Positions 42,420 to 51,840 are shown, counted from the stretch's first letter. The stretch: 64,000 bases of DNA from Roseovarius sp. (GCF_030373445.1 NZ_JAUCYU010000011.1:62001-126000); one strand, 5' to 3'. Notes: generated by a model from the sequence alone, not told the origin. Made by a program: numbers and translations.

Positions 42420-43571
42420 ATGGGTAAGCAATTCAACATGAAAACCACTCGGCAAGACGCGGCTTCGACCTCCCAGGACAACGCGCCAGCCGGCCAGAAT
42501 GCACTTGAAATGCGCGCTGTCACCAAGGATTACGGGTCGCTGCGCGTCCTTCATCCGACGGACATGACGGTCGGCGCCCACGAGTTCGTCACGCTGCTGG
42601 GGCCGTCGGGCTCCGGCAAATCGACCATTCTCTCGATTGCGGCCGGCATCACCGCCCCGAGCGGGGGACAGGTCATTGCCCGGGGCGTGGACATCACCGA
42701 TACGGCGGCGAACGCGCGCAACATCGGCATGGTTTTTCAGCGCTACACGCTGTTCCCCAACAAGTCCGTCTTCGACAATGTCGCCTTTCCGCTCAAGGTT
42801 CGGGGCATCCCTGCCTCGGAGAAGAAGGACATGGTCACCCATTTCCTGGAACTCGTGGGGCTGGAAAACCAGGCCCATCGCTTCCCGGCCGAGATTTCGG
42901 GCGGCCAGGCACAGCGTGTCGCGCTGGCCAGGGCGCTCGTATTCGAACCGGCGCTTCTGCTGATGGATGAACCGCTCGGCGCGCTCGATCGTCGACTGCG
43001 TCAGACCCTGCAGGAAGAAATCCGGCGCATTCAGCAGGAAACGAAGGTTCCGACGCTCTACGTGACCCATGATCAGGAAGAGGCGATGTCGCTGTCCGAC
43101 CGCGTCCTGATCCTGCGGGAGGGCCATGTCGTGGCAGACAAGGGGCCGGTCGAGCTCTATTCCAATCCCCCGACATTGTGGTCGGCCCAGTTCCTTGGCG
43201 ACGCGAACGCCCGCGCCCTCGAAAAGGTATTCGAGAAAGACGGTCAGACATGGGCCAGAACCACCTGCGGCGTCGAAAGCCCCGTGCGAAAGGCGGTTGA
43301 AGGCACCAGGGACGACCTGGTCATGCTGGTCCGGCCCGAGGATTGCGTCGTCGTCGCCGAGGGCGAAACGCCGGCCGAGTGCTCCGGCGACATCCTCCCT
43401 GCCACGGTACGGGACGTCACGTTCCTCGGTCCCTTCCGGCAAATGCATATCGAGAGCGACGGTGGATGGACCCTGAAGACCCTGGTCTCCGGTGACATGA
43501 ATCTCGCGCCGGGCACGCGCGTGTCCTGCGGTTTTCGCCGTGGGCGTCCCGTGCTGGCCGCCGCCGACTGA
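42420..43571 (+). CDS. Pot-type ABC transporter ATP-binding protein
   Basis: A 383-aa ATPase. Walker A GPSGSGKST, signature SGGQAQRVALARAL, Walker B LLMDEPLGALD and the H-loop THDQEEAM are complete, followed by a C-terminal TOBE-type domain (LVMLVRPEDCVVV; LPATVRDVTFLGPFRQ). This is the PotA class. Two starts are possible: ATG 42288, overlapping permease 2 by ATGA, would add 44 low-complexity residues; ATG 42420 begins closer to the fold. The first is suggested by coupling, the second by composition. The C-terminal TOBE domain usually senses substrate or regulates the pump. Confidence 0.88.
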   Translation: MGKQFNMKTTRQDAASTSQDNAPAGQNALEMRAVTKDYGSLRVLHPTDMTVGAHEFVTLLGPSGSGKSTILSIAAGITAPSGGQVIARGVDITDTAANARNIGMVFQRYTLFPNKSVFDNVAFPLKVRGIPASEKKDMVTHFLELVGLENQAHRFPAEISGGQAQRVALARALVFEPALLLMDEPLGALDRRLRQTLQEEIRRIQQETKVPTLYVTHDQEEAMSLSDRVLILREGHVVADKGPVELYSNPPTLWSAQFLGDANARALEKVFEKDGQTWARTTCGVESPVRKAVEGTRDDLVMLVRPEDCVVVAEGETPAECSGDILPATVRDVTFLGPFRQMHIESDGGWTLKTLVSGDMNLAPGTRVSCGFRRGRPVLAAAD

Positions 43572-43601
43572 AGTAACCCTGCCCATAACGGAGTTCCCCC
43601 A

Positions 43602-44981
43602 ATGTCCGCAAAAAAACAGCTAAGCCTCGCCCTGTCTCTCGGAAACCTGGGTTATCACAACGCCTGCTGGCGCCACCCTGACGTTCCGGCAGGCGGCAAC
43701 ATGCAGTTCTCTCACCTGGCCGAAGCGGTCCAGCTTGCAGAACAGGGCATGTTCGACATGGTCTTCTTTGCCGACGTCGCCGCCACGCGCGATCTGGACA
43801 ACCATCTTCTTGCCCGCGAGCGCCTGCACCATATCGTGAAACACGAGCCGCTGACGCTGCTGGCCGCCCTTGGGGCGGTGACCAGGAATGTCGGCCTGGT
43901 CGCGACCGCCTCGACCACCTATAACCATCCGTTCGACGTGGCCCGGAAATTCGCCACGATCGACCATATCAGCAAGGGCCGCGCGGGGTGGAACATCGTC
44001 ACCTCCTTCTCGCCGGACGAGGCGCGGAACTTCGGGTACGACACCCTGCCCGATGCCAAGTACCGCCACGATCGTGCGGTAGAATTCATCGCCGTCGCCA
44101 AGAAGATGTGGGACAGCTGGGCGCCAGACGCCTTTCCCCGCGACAAGGCCTCCGGGATCTACATGGATCTCGAAAAGATGAACCTCGCCGAGCACCGCGG
44201 CGACAACTTCTCGGTACGCGGCCCGCTGGACGTGGCGCGCCCTCCGCAGGGTTATCCGTTGTTCGTGACGGCGGGCGACAGCCCGAAATCCCAGCAATTC
44301 GCCGCGGAATACGCCGATGTTCTCTACGCCGCACAGCCCGATCTCGAAAGCGCACAGGCGTATTATGCCAGCGTCAAGGAACGGGTGCGCAAGCAGGGCC
44401 GGGCCGAGGACAGCCTGCGCATCATGCCGGGCGTGATGGCCTTTATCGGCGCGACCGAACAGGAGGCCCGCGACAAGCAGCGCCAGATGCACGACCTGAT
44501 CGACCCCAAGGCCGGGCTTGGGTACATCCTCCCGATTTTCGGCGACCTTTCGCACCTGCCGCTCGACGAGCCCATCCCGATGGCCGAAATCGAAAAGGGG
44601 TCCGACTACGTCGATTTCCAGGAACACAACTCCTCCAAGGCGAAACTGATACGGCGTATCCGCGACGAACGTCTTACGGTCCGGCAGCTCTACGAAGCCA
44701 TCGCAGAGGGGTACTGGCACCTCGGAATGGCCTGCACGCCGGTCCAGCTTGCGGACATGATGGAAGAGTGGCTCAATTCGAAAGCCGCCGACGGGTTCAT
44801 CTTCCTGCCTCCCTTCACGCCGGGGGCGATCGAGGATTTCGTGACCATGGTCACGCCCGAGCTGCAGCGGCGCGGCATCCTGCGCAAGGAGTATACCGGG
44901 GGCACGCTTCGCGAGAACCTCGGTCTGCCCGTCGTCCCCTGGGCCAAGGCATCGGCCCAAGACGCGCTGGCCCGGGTCTGA
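43602..44981 (+). CDS. NtaA/DszA-type flavin-dependent monooxygenase
   Basis: A 459-aa luciferase-like enzyme of the NtaA/SnaA/DszA group, longer than the LLM gene at 15811. Features are the N-terminal strand LSLALSLGNLGYHNACWRHP, FFADVAATRD, the TASTTYNHPFDVARKFATID segment and the RAGWNIVTSFSPDEARNFG region typical of nitrilotriacetate- and sulfone-type monooxygenases. It needs FMNH2; the flavin reductase three genes on (46169) is the likely partner. It follows the transporter by 30 bases. Substrate unknown. GGAG supports the start. Confidence 0.9.
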   Translation: MSAKKQLSLALSLGNLGYHNACWRHPDVPAGGNMQFSHLAEAVQLAEQGMFDMVFFADVAATRDLDNHLLARERLHHIVKHEPLTLLAALGAVTRNVGLVATASTTYNHPFDVARKFATIDHISKGRAGWNIVTSFSPDEARNFGYDTLPDAKYRHDRAVEFIAVAKKMWDSWAPDAFPRDKASGIYMDLEKMNLAEHRGDNFSVRGPLDVARPPQGYPLFVTAGDSPKSQQFAAEYADVLYAAQPDLESAQAYYASVKERVRKQGRAEDSLRIMPGVMAFIGATEQEARDKQRQMHDLIDPKAGLGYILPIFGDLSHLPLDEPIPMAEIEKGSDYVDFQEHNSSKAKLIRRIRDERLTVRQLYEAIAEGYWHLGMACTPVQLADMMEEWLNSKAADGFIFLPPFTPGAIEDFVTMVTPELQRRGILRKEYTGGTLRENLGLPVVPWAKASAQDALARV

Positions 44982-44984
44982 GTG

Positions 44985-46172
44985 ATGGCGCAGCCCGACG
45001 GCGATCAGGACATGGCGCCCTTGAACGGCATCACGGTGCTTGATCTGGGCCGGTTCATTGCCGGCCCGGCCTGCGGGGCGCTGCTGGCCGACCTGGGGGC
45101 GGAAGTCATCCGGATCGACAAGCCCAACGGCAGCGAGGATCGCGAGTTGATGTCCCGCACGCCCGAGCAGGACGGCAAGGCGTACCTCGTCAACAACCGC
45201 GGCAAGAAATCCATCGAACTGGACCTGCAAGACCCGTCCGACCGTGCCTTCTTCGATGTCATGCTGGCGCAGAGCGATGTGGTGATCGCGAACTTGCCGC
45301 TGACGGCCCTGAACAGGCTGGGCGTGGGATACGAGGCGCTGTGCAAGGTCAAGCCGGACATCGTCCTGGGATGTATCAGCGCATTCGGCAGCGAAGGGCC
45401 GCTTGCAGACCGCACCGGGTTCGATGGTGTCGCGCAGGCCGTTTCCGGCGCCATCCACCTGTCGGGCACTCCGGATCGGCCGATGCGGTCTCAAGTGACC
45501 TACGTGGACTACGCGACCGCCCAGGCACTGGCGTACGGCGTGGCCTCCGCCCTGTTCCGGCGCGACCGGACCGGAGTGGGCGGTATCGTCGAGGCATCGC
45601 TGCTCGCCTCTGCGCTGTCCATGGTGAACGCGACACTTCTGGAAGACATCGAGAACGGCGAAGACCGTGCGCGTACGGGCAACAGAAGCACGGTTGCCGG
45701 CCCCTCGGACGTGTTCGAGACCAGCGATGGCCTGATCGTGGTGCAGGTGGTGGGAACGCCGATCTTCAGGCGCTGGACAAGGCTGGTGGGCCGCCCCGAC
45801 CTTGAAACCGACCCGAGGTTCCTGACCGACTTCGGCCGTGGCCGGGCGGGACGGGAACTGAGCCTGATCACCGCCGAATGGGTCCGCACCCTGACAACGG
45901 AAGAGGCCCTGCGCCGGCTTGACGAGGCCCGCGTTCCCTGCGGGCGGGTCCTTTCTCCGCTGCAGATGTGGCAATCCCCGGACATCCAGCAGGGGGGGTA
46001 CTTCACCGAGGTGACCCATACCGGGCATGGCAGTTACCCCCTGGTCGGCGCCCCCTTGCGGCTGTCGGGATATGACGTCAGGCCCGCCACGCCCGCGCCG
46101 GCGTCGAACGCCCACGGCAAAACGCTCCGCGCCCGTTTCCACGCCTCGCATTCCCAAGGGAGCCTTTCATGA
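44985..46172 (+). CDS. CaiB/BaiF-family (class III) CoA transferase
   Basis: A 395-aa enzyme of the family that moves CoA between acids. The N-terminal DLGRFIAGPACG (about 20-31), GAEVIRIDKP (about 38-47), NRGKKSIELDL (about 71-81) and VTYVDYATAQAL are conserved; D175 aligns with the catalytic aspartate of CaiB (Asp169). An ATG at 44985 lies next to a GTG at 44982; either is possible. It could activate a carboxylate using an acyl-CoA made by the 36958 ligase or released by the hydratase. It overlaps the flavin reductase by ATGA (46169-46172). Confidence 0.9.
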   Translation: MAQPDGDQDMAPLNGITVLDLGRFIAGPACGALLADLGAEVIRIDKPNGSEDRELMSRTPEQDGKAYLVNNRGKKSIELDLQDPSDRAFFDVMLAQSDVVIANLPLTALNRLGVGYEALCKVKPDIVLGCISAFGSEGPLADRTGFDGVAQAVSGAIHLSGTPDRPMRSQVTYVDYATAQALAYGVASALFRRDRTGVGGIVEASLLASALSMVNATLLEDIENGEDRARTGNRSTVAGPSDVFETSDGLIVVQVVGTPIFRRWTRLVGRPDLETDPRFLTDFGRGRAGRELSLITAEWVRTLTTEEALRRLDEARVPCGRVLSPLQMWQSPDIQQGGYFTEVTHTGHGSYPLVGAPLRLSGYDVRPATPAPASNAHGKTLRARFHASHSQGSLS

Positions 46173-46687
46173 GTTACGTACCAAAGACCCCGGACGTGCT
46201 TCTCGATGCAGAGGGGCTGAGAACGGTATTCGCCTCGCATGCCTCGGGCGTCGTGGCGATCGGGGCAAGCACGCCCGGCCACAGATCCCTGCTGGTGGCC
46301 TCCTCCTTCATGACCGGTATATCGATGGATCCCCCGCTGGCGCTCTTTGCCGTTCAGAAGAACTCCGGCACATGGCCGGCACTGCGGTCTGCCCCCAGTA
46401 TCGGCATATCGATCTTCGCCAGGAACCAGGGGCAGCTCTGCCGCGAGATGGCCTCCCGCCCGTCCGAGAAGCGCGTGGTCGACGAGGAAGTACGCCAGGT
46501 CTCGGACGGGTGCCTGTTCGTCCGAAACAGCTGTGTCTGGATGCAGGGATCGATCTATGCCGAACACGAGGCCGGTGATCATCAGCTCGTCCTGTTTTCC
46601 GTTCGCAGTGCCTGGATCGACCCCGAGGCCGAACCCCTGATCTTCCACCGATCCAGGTTCCGTATACTTGCGCCGGATCAGCCCTGA
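46169..46687 (+). CDS. flavin reductase, FMN-binding split-barrel family
   Basis: A 172-aa flavin_reduct protein with [39 protein letters not shown] and [18 protein letters not shown] segments. It is ATGA-coupled to the CoA transferase and is the expected reductase for the monooxygenase at 43602. It is not closely similar by eye to the 18572 reductase outside the family core, so the two monooxygenase modules carry different reductases. Confidence 0.88.
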   Translation: MSYVPKTPDVLLDAEGLRTVFASHASGVVAIGASTPGHRSLLVASSFMTGISMDPPLALFAVQKNSGTWPALRSAPSIGISIFARNQGQLCREMASRPSEKRVVDEEVRQVSDGCLFVRNSCVWMQGSIYAEHEAGDHQLVLFSVRSAWIDPEAEPLIFHRSRFRILAPDQP

Positions 46688-46712
46688 CCCCGAAGAAACC
46701 ACGAAAGTTGAC

Positions 46713-47303
46713 ATGTCTACAGCACTCGACGACACGGCCCTGGCCACCCTCTTTCTCACCGCGCGCACGGCAAATGCCTGGGCCGGGAAAGACGTCACCG
46801 AAGACCAGATACACCGCCTCTACGACCTCGTCCGCATGGGGCCGACATCTGCCAATTGCTGCCCCGCCCGGTTCCGGTTCCTGAAGTCGGCCGAGGCGCG
46901 TGACCGGCTCGCCACCACCATGTCGAGCAGCAATGCCAAGAAGGTCCGCGCTGCGCCGGTTACCGTGATCATCGGGTATGACGAGGCGTTCTACGACAAG
47001 CTGCCCGAGCTGTTCCCGCATGTGGATGCACGCCCCTGGTTCACCTCCAGCAAGGAGATGGCCCATGAGACCGCGTTCCGCAACAGCACCCTTCAGGGCG
47101 CCTACCTCATTCTCGCGGCGCGGGCGATCGGCCTTGATGCGGGGCCGATGTCCGGCTTCGATGCCGCGATGGTCGACGAGCTTTTCTTCGCCGGAACCAC
47201 GACCCGCGTGAACTTCGTGGTCAGCCTCGGTTACGCGGATCCATCCGGTACGTATGACCGGCTGCCCAGGCTGGCATTCGAGGATGCGGCAAGAATTCAA
47301 TAG
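46713..47303 (+). CDS. rutE: RutE-like nitroreductase-fold reductase
   Basis: A 196-aa FMN-dependent nitroreductase-fold protein. Segments [62 protein letters not shown] and [11 protein letters not shown] correspond closely to RutE of the pyrimidine (Rut) pathway, which in Escherichia coli is also 196 aa and reduces malonic semialdehyde. No other rut genes are near, so the role here may be reduction of a different semialdehyde or a nitro or quinone-like product. It is the last gene of the monooxygenase group. The ribosome binding site (CGAAAG) is weak. Confidence 0.88.
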   Translation: MSTALDDTALATLFLTARTANAWAGKDVTEDQIHRLYDLVRMGPTSANCCPARFRFLKSAEARDRLATTMSSSNAKKVRAAPVTVIIGYDEAFYDKLPELFPHVDARPWFTSSKEMAHETAFRNSTLQGAYLILAARAIGLDAGPMSGFDAAMVDELFFAGTTTRVNFVVSLGYADPSGTYDRLPRLAFEDAARIQ

Positions 47304-47582
47304 GGGGGCGCACCACTTCGCCCCCATCCGGCACCCGGCTGCATCAGGCGGCCCGAGCAGAGTGAACGCGCGCCCCTGGCGGGCACCGGATCACCTCCCC
47401 GCCGGTTCTGAGACAACGAGACGGCGCCGCGTCTTGACGTAAGGACAGGCCAAGTCGCCACGCCGGCCCGTCCCGGCCGGTCTGCCATTCACAGCGGGCG
47501 GCCCGGATCGGAAGGGAACGCCGGAAGCTTGTCGCTCTGGCATTCCCTTCGGGGGGCACCGCGCCGTGAAAGCCGAACGGCT

Positions 47583-48536
47583 TCAGTCCCCGGCGGCAGA
47601 CAGCCGCGACAGGTCGTCGTCGGAAAGGTTCAGCTCGGCCGCCCTGGCAAAGCTCTCCACCTGGGCCACGCTCGTGGCGCTGGCGATTGGCGCGGTGACG
47701 CCGTCCTGCGCCATGATCCATGCAAGCGATACCTCGGAAGGCTGCACGCCATGCTCCGACGCCACCTCGTCCAGCGCGTCCAGCAGCCGCATGCCGCGTC
47801 GGGTCAGGTATTTCTCTACCATCCCGGACCGCTTGCGATCGCTGAGATCGTCCGCGCTGCGGTACTTGCCGGTCAGGAAACCCGCCGCAAGAGAGAAGTA
47901 GGTTACCACCCCGATATCGGCGTCCTTGCACAATGCCTGCAACGATCCTTCGAAGGCCCCGCGATCATAGAGGTTGTATTCCGGCTGGATCACCTGGTAG
48001 GCGGGCAGCCCTTCGGCCTTCGATACCTCCAAGGATGCCTTCAACTGCGACGCGTCGTAGTTCGACGCGCCGATCGCACGAATCTTGCCGGCTTTCAGAA
48101 GCTTTTCGTAAGCGCCGAGCGTTTCGGCATGGCTTACCTCTGCGTCGGGCCAATGCGAAAAGTAGAGGTCAATGGTCTCGACCTGCAACCGCGTCAGCGA
48201 TTTCTCCACCGCCTTGGTGATCCACGCCTCGGAGAGCCCCTTTTCACCCGGTCCCCCCATGTCAGAGCCGACCTTGGTAAAGAGTGTCACCCTGTCGCGC
48301 ATCCCCGGCCGCGCGGCGAACCACTTGCCGAGTATGGTCTCGGATTCGCCGCCCACATGCCCGTCGACCCAGGCCGAGTAAACATCTGCAGTGTCGATCG
48401 TGTTGAACCCAAGGTCGATGAACGCGTCGAGCACGCGAAAGCTTTCCGCCTCGTCGGTGGTCCATCCGAATACGTTGCCGCCGAAGACGATCGGCGCCGT
48501 CTCCAGCCCGGTTGTGCCGATTTTGACCTTGTTCAT
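47583..48536 (-). CDS. aldo/keto reductase
   Basis: A 317-aa NADPH-dependent TIM-barrel reductase. The catalytic tetrad is D48 (TIDTADVYS), Y53, K88 (TLFTKVGSDM) and H128 (LYFSHWPDAE), all present. The family reduces carbonyls to alcohols, typically alkyl or aryl aldehydes. GGAAAGGAAATACC precedes ATG 48536. The gene follows the atypical SDR by 25 bases and ends the minus-strand reductase operon. Confidence 0.9.
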   Translation of the reverse strand: MNKVKIGTTGLETAPIVFGGNVFGWTTDEAESFRVLDAFIDLGFNTIDTADVYSAWVDGHVGGESETILGKWFAARPGMRDRVTLFTKVGSDMGGPGEKGLSEAWITKAVEKSLTRLQVETIDLYFSHWPDAEVSHAETLGAYEKLLKAGKIRAIGASNYDASQLKASLEVSKAEGLPAYQVIQPEYNLYDRGAFEGSLQALCKDADIGVVTYFSLAAGFLTGKYRSADDLSDRKRSGMVEKYLTRRGMRLLDALDEVASEHGVQPSEVSLAWIMAQDGVTAPIASATSVAQVESFARAAELNLSDDDLSRLSAAGD

Positions 48537-48561
48537 GGTATTTCCTTTCCTGTCTTTCCGT

Positions 48562-49263
48562 TCAAGCAATCGCACCGCCACCATCGACGAAGATCGTCGC
48601 GCCGCTCATGTAGGGGTTCATCATCAGTGCCAGCGCCTGTGTGGCGATGTTCTCGGGCGTACCGACACGCCCCACGGGCAGCGTCTCGGCGGCGCCGTCA
48701 AACATGGCCTGCCGGCTGTCGCCCTTGCTCTCGTCCAGCATCTCGGTCTTGATCAGGCCCGGCGAGATGCAGTTCACGCGTATCGGCGCAAGCTCGAGGG
48801 CCAGGCCACGGGCCAGCCCTTCGAGCCCGGCATTGATCGCGCTTTGAATGGCGGCACCGGGCTTGGGCCGCACGGAGAGATAGCCGGATATCAACGTCAG
48901 CGAGCCGCCGTCACGGATATTGGCCGCTCGGGCGAGCCGATAGGCGCCCCAGAACTTCGACTGGAAATTCGCATAGGCATCCTCGAGCGGCAATTCGCGC
49001 ACGGGCGCGACCGAGGTTTTCGCCGCCGAGCAGAAGATATGGTCGAACGCGTTGTCCCCGAAGAACGTCTCCAGCGCGTCCGTGTCGCCGGTATCGAGCA
49101 CCGCGTATCCGCAGCCGAGGGACTTTGCCGCCCTTTGCAGCCTATCCTCGGATCGGGAAGCGATCGTGACGGTCGCACCGGCATCCAGCGCCGCCCGGGC
49201 CACGCCGAACCCGATCCCCGACGAGCCGCCGACCACGAGAATGTTTGCGTTGGCAATCGTCAT
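48562..49263 (-). CDS. atypical SDR lacking the YxxxK catalytic pair
   Basis: A 233-aa short-chain dehydrogenase fold. The cofactor loop GGSSGIG (12-18) and the NAG-like CSAAKT (78-83) are present, with VDGGGAIA at the C-terminus. The catalytic segment reads ISGYLSVRPKPGAAIQSAINAGLEGL: the Tyr and Lys of YxxxK are replaced (I139 and I143 by spacing from S126), although the surrounding SAINAGLEGL helix is otherwise typical. It may bind the cofactor without normal redox chemistry, or use a different catalytic residue. It is two bases from the VOC gene in a reductase operon. Confidence 0.82.
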   Translation of the reverse strand: MTIANANILVVGGSSGIGFGVARAALDAGATVTIASRSEDRLQRAAKSLGCGYAVLDTGDTDALETFFGDNAFDHIFCSAAKTSVAPVRELPLEDAYANFQSKFWGAYRLARAANIRDGGSLTLISGYLSVRPKPGAAIQSAINAGLEGLARGLALELAPIRVNCISPGLIKTEMLDESKGDSRQAMFDGAAETLPVGRVGTPENIATQALALMMNPYMSGATIFVDGGGAIA

Positions 49264-49264
49264 C

Positions 49265-49786
49265 TTAACTCTCCTTCGGGATCCAGCGACGCGCCGTGGC
49301 GTCCGGGAAATAGGTCATCTCGGAGGGCAGGGCCTGGATTTCGATCAACAGCCCCCACGGCGTGCGGCCAAAGACGCCGCGATTGCCCGGCCCGTCCTCG
49401 GGCGCCCCAAGCGCGTAGGGTTCGGACAACAGCGTGCCACCGGCGGCAGAGAACCGCGCGATCGTCGCGTCCAGGTCGCTCGTGTTCACGCTGAAATGCG
49501 AGATTCCGTAGTTCGCGATGTTCGCCACCGGGTCGCCCGCCGGGTGCGCGATCTCGAAAAGCTCCACGTTCGGACCGTTGCGCAGCCGCAGAACACTGAC
49601 TTTCACCATCGCGGTCCCGGCCCGCAATCCGTTGAGCTTGCCGATGTCCTCTGCCGGGAAGGGCCCGCCATGGGTGTCAGTCTGAGAATACATCGGTTCG
49701 GCGTCGAATGCGGCCTTGAAGAAGGCGACGGCGGCGTCGTGGTCGGGAACGGTGACGCCGACATGCTCGATTCCGCGAATGGTCAT
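49265..49786 (-). CDS. VOC-family (glyoxalase/dioxygenase-like) protein
   Basis: A 173-aa metal-binding VOC protein. It has IEHVGVTVPDHDAAVAFFKAAF (a first His metal site), VELFEIAHPA and a second module ISHFSVNTSDLDATIARFSAAGG (a second His), plus FGRTPWGLLIEIQ (a Glu ligand). The H/H/E ligand set looks complete. VOC proteins include epimerases, dioxygenases and glyoxalases. It overlaps the PRISE gene by ATGA (49783-49786). The substrate is likely the carbonyl compound handled by the neighbouring reductases. Confidence 0.83.
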   Translation of the reverse strand: MTIRGIEHVGVTVPDHDAAVAFFKAAFDAEPMYSQTDTHGGPFPAEDIGKLNGLRAGTAMVKVSVLRLRNGPNVELFEIAHPAGDPVANIANYGISHFSVNTSDLDATIARFSAAGGTLLSEPYALGAPEDGPGNRGVFGRTPWGLLIEIQALPSEMTYFPDATARRWIPKES

Positions 49787-50844
49787 GGTATGACTTTCCT
49801 TTCCTTGAATTCGTCGATCAGGCGCAGGAACATCTCCTCGCTGTCCACCGTCCGGGTGAAACCGGCCTGCCGGATCCGGGTGGTGGACGTGATCACGTCC
49901 CAGTCAGAGTGGAAAATGAAATCGCCGAAATCCCATGCGGCGATCTTGTCGAACGGGACGTCCACAAGCCCGTATCGTTTCTTGATCTTCTCCCAAAGCG
50001 GCGCCTTGTCCGCCATCATTTCGCTCAGGGAGATCGGCATCGGTTCGCCCGGGTTCATGTCAAGATGGGCGGCAATCCGTTTCCAGAGGCGTGACCAGCG
50101 GAATATGTCCCCATTGGTCAGGTTATAGGCCCGGCCGCCCTTGCCCTGTTCCGCCGCCCAGACCGACCCGTGCGCAAGCTGCGCCGTATCTGTCACCTGC
50201 GCAAGCTTCCCGTAACACGTCGCCGTGCCGGGGAAGCGAAGCGGCAGGTCGAGCTCCTTGCAGATCGCCGCATAGACGGCAATCACCATGGCAAGGTTCA
50301 TCGGGTTCCCGATCGCGAATCCGCACACCACGTCCGGGCGCAGGTAAACCGCATCCCACGCCTTTCCCCGCGCGGCCTGGGCCAGCCAATCCTCCTGGTC
50401 GTAGTAGAACATCGGTGGCATGACGCGTGGATCGTCTTCACAGGCGGGCGTCGGGAAGGCGCCAAGATGCGCTCCGTAGTACTTTGCGCCTTCGTAAAGC
50501 ACGACACGCTGGAGGCCGGAAGACGCTGCCTCCGCCCCCGTGACGCAATTGCGAAGCATGGCCAGGTTGGTCTCCACCTGCTGCACGGGGTCATCGTGTT
50601 CCTGGTAGGCCGCGTAGAACACATGCGTGAACGGGCCGGCGCGCTCCAGCTCGCCGCGCGTCGTTTCGGCATCCAGAAGGTCGACCGAAAGATAGCGGGC
50701 GCGGGTGTCGAAATCCGGGGCGCGGCGCGACAAGGCGGTCACCTGCCAGCCGAGCGTGTCGGCCAGGTATGTTGCCACGTTGCGCCCGATTACGCCGAGC
50801 CCGCCCGCCACGAGGGCATGGGGCGGTTGTTTCGTGTCCGTCAT
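49783..50844 (-). CDS. PRISE-type (progesterone 5-beta-reductase/iridoid synthase-like) enone reductase
   Basis: A 353-aa extended SDR. The cofactor loop is GGLGVIG (about 14-20). EGAKYYGAH (118-126) with K121 and FYYDQEDWL (about 146-154) with Y147/Y148 match the conserved Lys and Tyr of the PRISE family, which reduce alpha,beta-unsaturated carbonyls. Length is normal for bacterial members. It is the first gene of the four-gene minus operon and divergent from the LysR gene. GAGG-like sequence precedes ATG 50844. It probably reduces an enone or enal substrate. Confidence 0.86.
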   Translation of the reverse strand: MTDTKQPPHALVAGGLGVIGRNVATYLADTLGWQVTALSRRAPDFDTRARYLSVDLLDAETTRGELERAGPFTHVFYAAYQEHDDPVQQVETNLAMLRNCVTGAEAASSGLQRVVLYEGAKYYGAHLGAFPTPACEDDPRVMPPMFYYDQEDWLAQAARGKAWDAVYLRPDVVCGFAIGNPMNLAMVIAVYAAICKELDLPLRFPGTATCYGKLAQVTDTAQLAHGSVWAAEQGKGGRAYNLTNGDIFRWSRLWKRIAAHLDMNPGEPMPISLSEMMADKAPLWEKIKKRYGLVDVPFDKIAAWDFGDFIFHSDWDVITSTTRIRQAGFTRTVDSEEMFLRLIDEFKERKVIP

Positions 50845-50903
50845 CTGTCTGAACCTCGCTCTTGCATCTCGCCATAGAGATAACTTTTTTCTGAGAATTT
50901 AAA

Positions 50904-50920
50904 TTGATACGATATTGCAA
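50904..50920. promoter_or_regulatory. TTG-N11-CAA inverted repeat, candidate LysR site
   Basis: TTG 50904-50906 and CAA 50918-50920 flank 11 bases, giving the T-N11-A-like inverted shape preferred by LysR proteins, in the 99-base divergent gap. AATTTAAATT (50896-50905) is a perfect 10-bp palindrome right beside it. The motif is short and could occur by chance in AT-rich DNA. Confidence 0.35.
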
Positions 50921-50943
50921 AAACTATTCGACTGGATTGAAAA

Positions 50944-51840
50944 ATGGATACGCTGAAGTCAATGCGCATGTTCGCCGCGATTGCCGAAAACGGGTCGTTG
51001 TCGGCGGTTGCGCGCGATTGGGGCGTCGCACCCTCGACCATCAGTTACGGCCTTCACGCACTCGAGGATCGACTGGGAGCCCAACTTGTCTTTCGAACAA
51101 CGCGCAGGCTTTCCCTCACGGACGAGGGGCAACGGTTCCTGATCGAAAGCCGCCGCATCCTCGCCGACGTCGACGAGGTCATGACAGGGCTTTCGGACAG
51201 GGAGGGGATCAAGGGCAACATCCGCATCACCTGCACCAACGACCTCGGGCGCCAGCGTATTGCCCCGCTGGTCGACCTCTTCATGCGCGAACATCCGAAT
51301 GTGACCGTCGAGCTTTTCCTGCACGATCGGGTGATCGACCTGATCGACGGCGGCTTCGATCTCGCGATCCGCACCGGGCCCCTGCAGGCGTCGGAACTGA
51401 AAGCGCGGCTCCTGTTGAGAGGCACCAAGAGCATATGTGCCTCTCCCGGCTACTGGGCGCGTCAGGGCAAACCGACCCATCCCGACGATCTCGCGCGGCA
51501 TAACTGCCTGATGCTCAGCGAACCGGGGGAACGCCATGCGCTTTGGCGATTCCGGCGCGGCGAAGAGGAGATCCGGGTCCGTGTGAGCGGCGACAGGCAG
51601 GTGAACGACGGCGAGGCGCTTCGTCAATGGGCGATCGCGGGGGCGGGCGTGGTCCAGAAATCCAGCTTCGATATCGCCGGGGATATCCGCAACGGCCTGT
51701 TGGAAACCGCGCTCGAGGATTTCACGACCGCGGCGACCAACCTTTACGCCGTCGCGCCATCGCGTCAGCACAGTTCGACACGGGCCACGGCCTTCGTCGA
51801 TTTCCTGCTTGAGCGGATGAGCCAGGCGGACAGAAGCTAG
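50944..51840 (+). CDS. LysR-family transcriptional regulator
   Basis: A 298-aa regulator. The N-terminal helix-turn-helix (MRMFAAIAENGSLSAVARDW, ISYGLHALEDRLGAQL) is standard, followed by a periplasmic-binding-protein-like sensor domain (about 90-290) with IRITCTNDLGRQRIAPLVDL. It is transcribed away from the four-gene reductase operon with a 99-base shared gap, so it should control that operon (often activation by pathway metabolite). Its end is 224 bases from the convergent IclR gene. Confidence 0.92.
   Translation: MDTLKSMRMFAAIAENGSLSAVARDWGVAPSTISYGLHALEDRLGAQLVFRTTRRLSLTDEGQRFLIESRRILADVDEVMTGLSDREGIKGNIRITCTNDLGRQRIAPLVDLFMREHPNVTVELFLHDRVIDLIDGGFDLAIRTGPLQASELKARLLLRGTKSICASPGYWARQGKPTHPDDLARHNCLMLSEPGERHALWRFRRGEEEIRVRVSGDRQVNDGEALRQWAIAGAGVVQKSSFDIAGDIRNGLLETALEDFTTAATNLYAVAPSRQHSSTRATAFVDFLLERMSQADRS

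Noticed and set aside
43620..46157. Long minus-strand open frame opposite the monooxygenase and CoA transferase
   Set aside because: Antisense shadow; the plus strand carries coherent family motifs in both genes.
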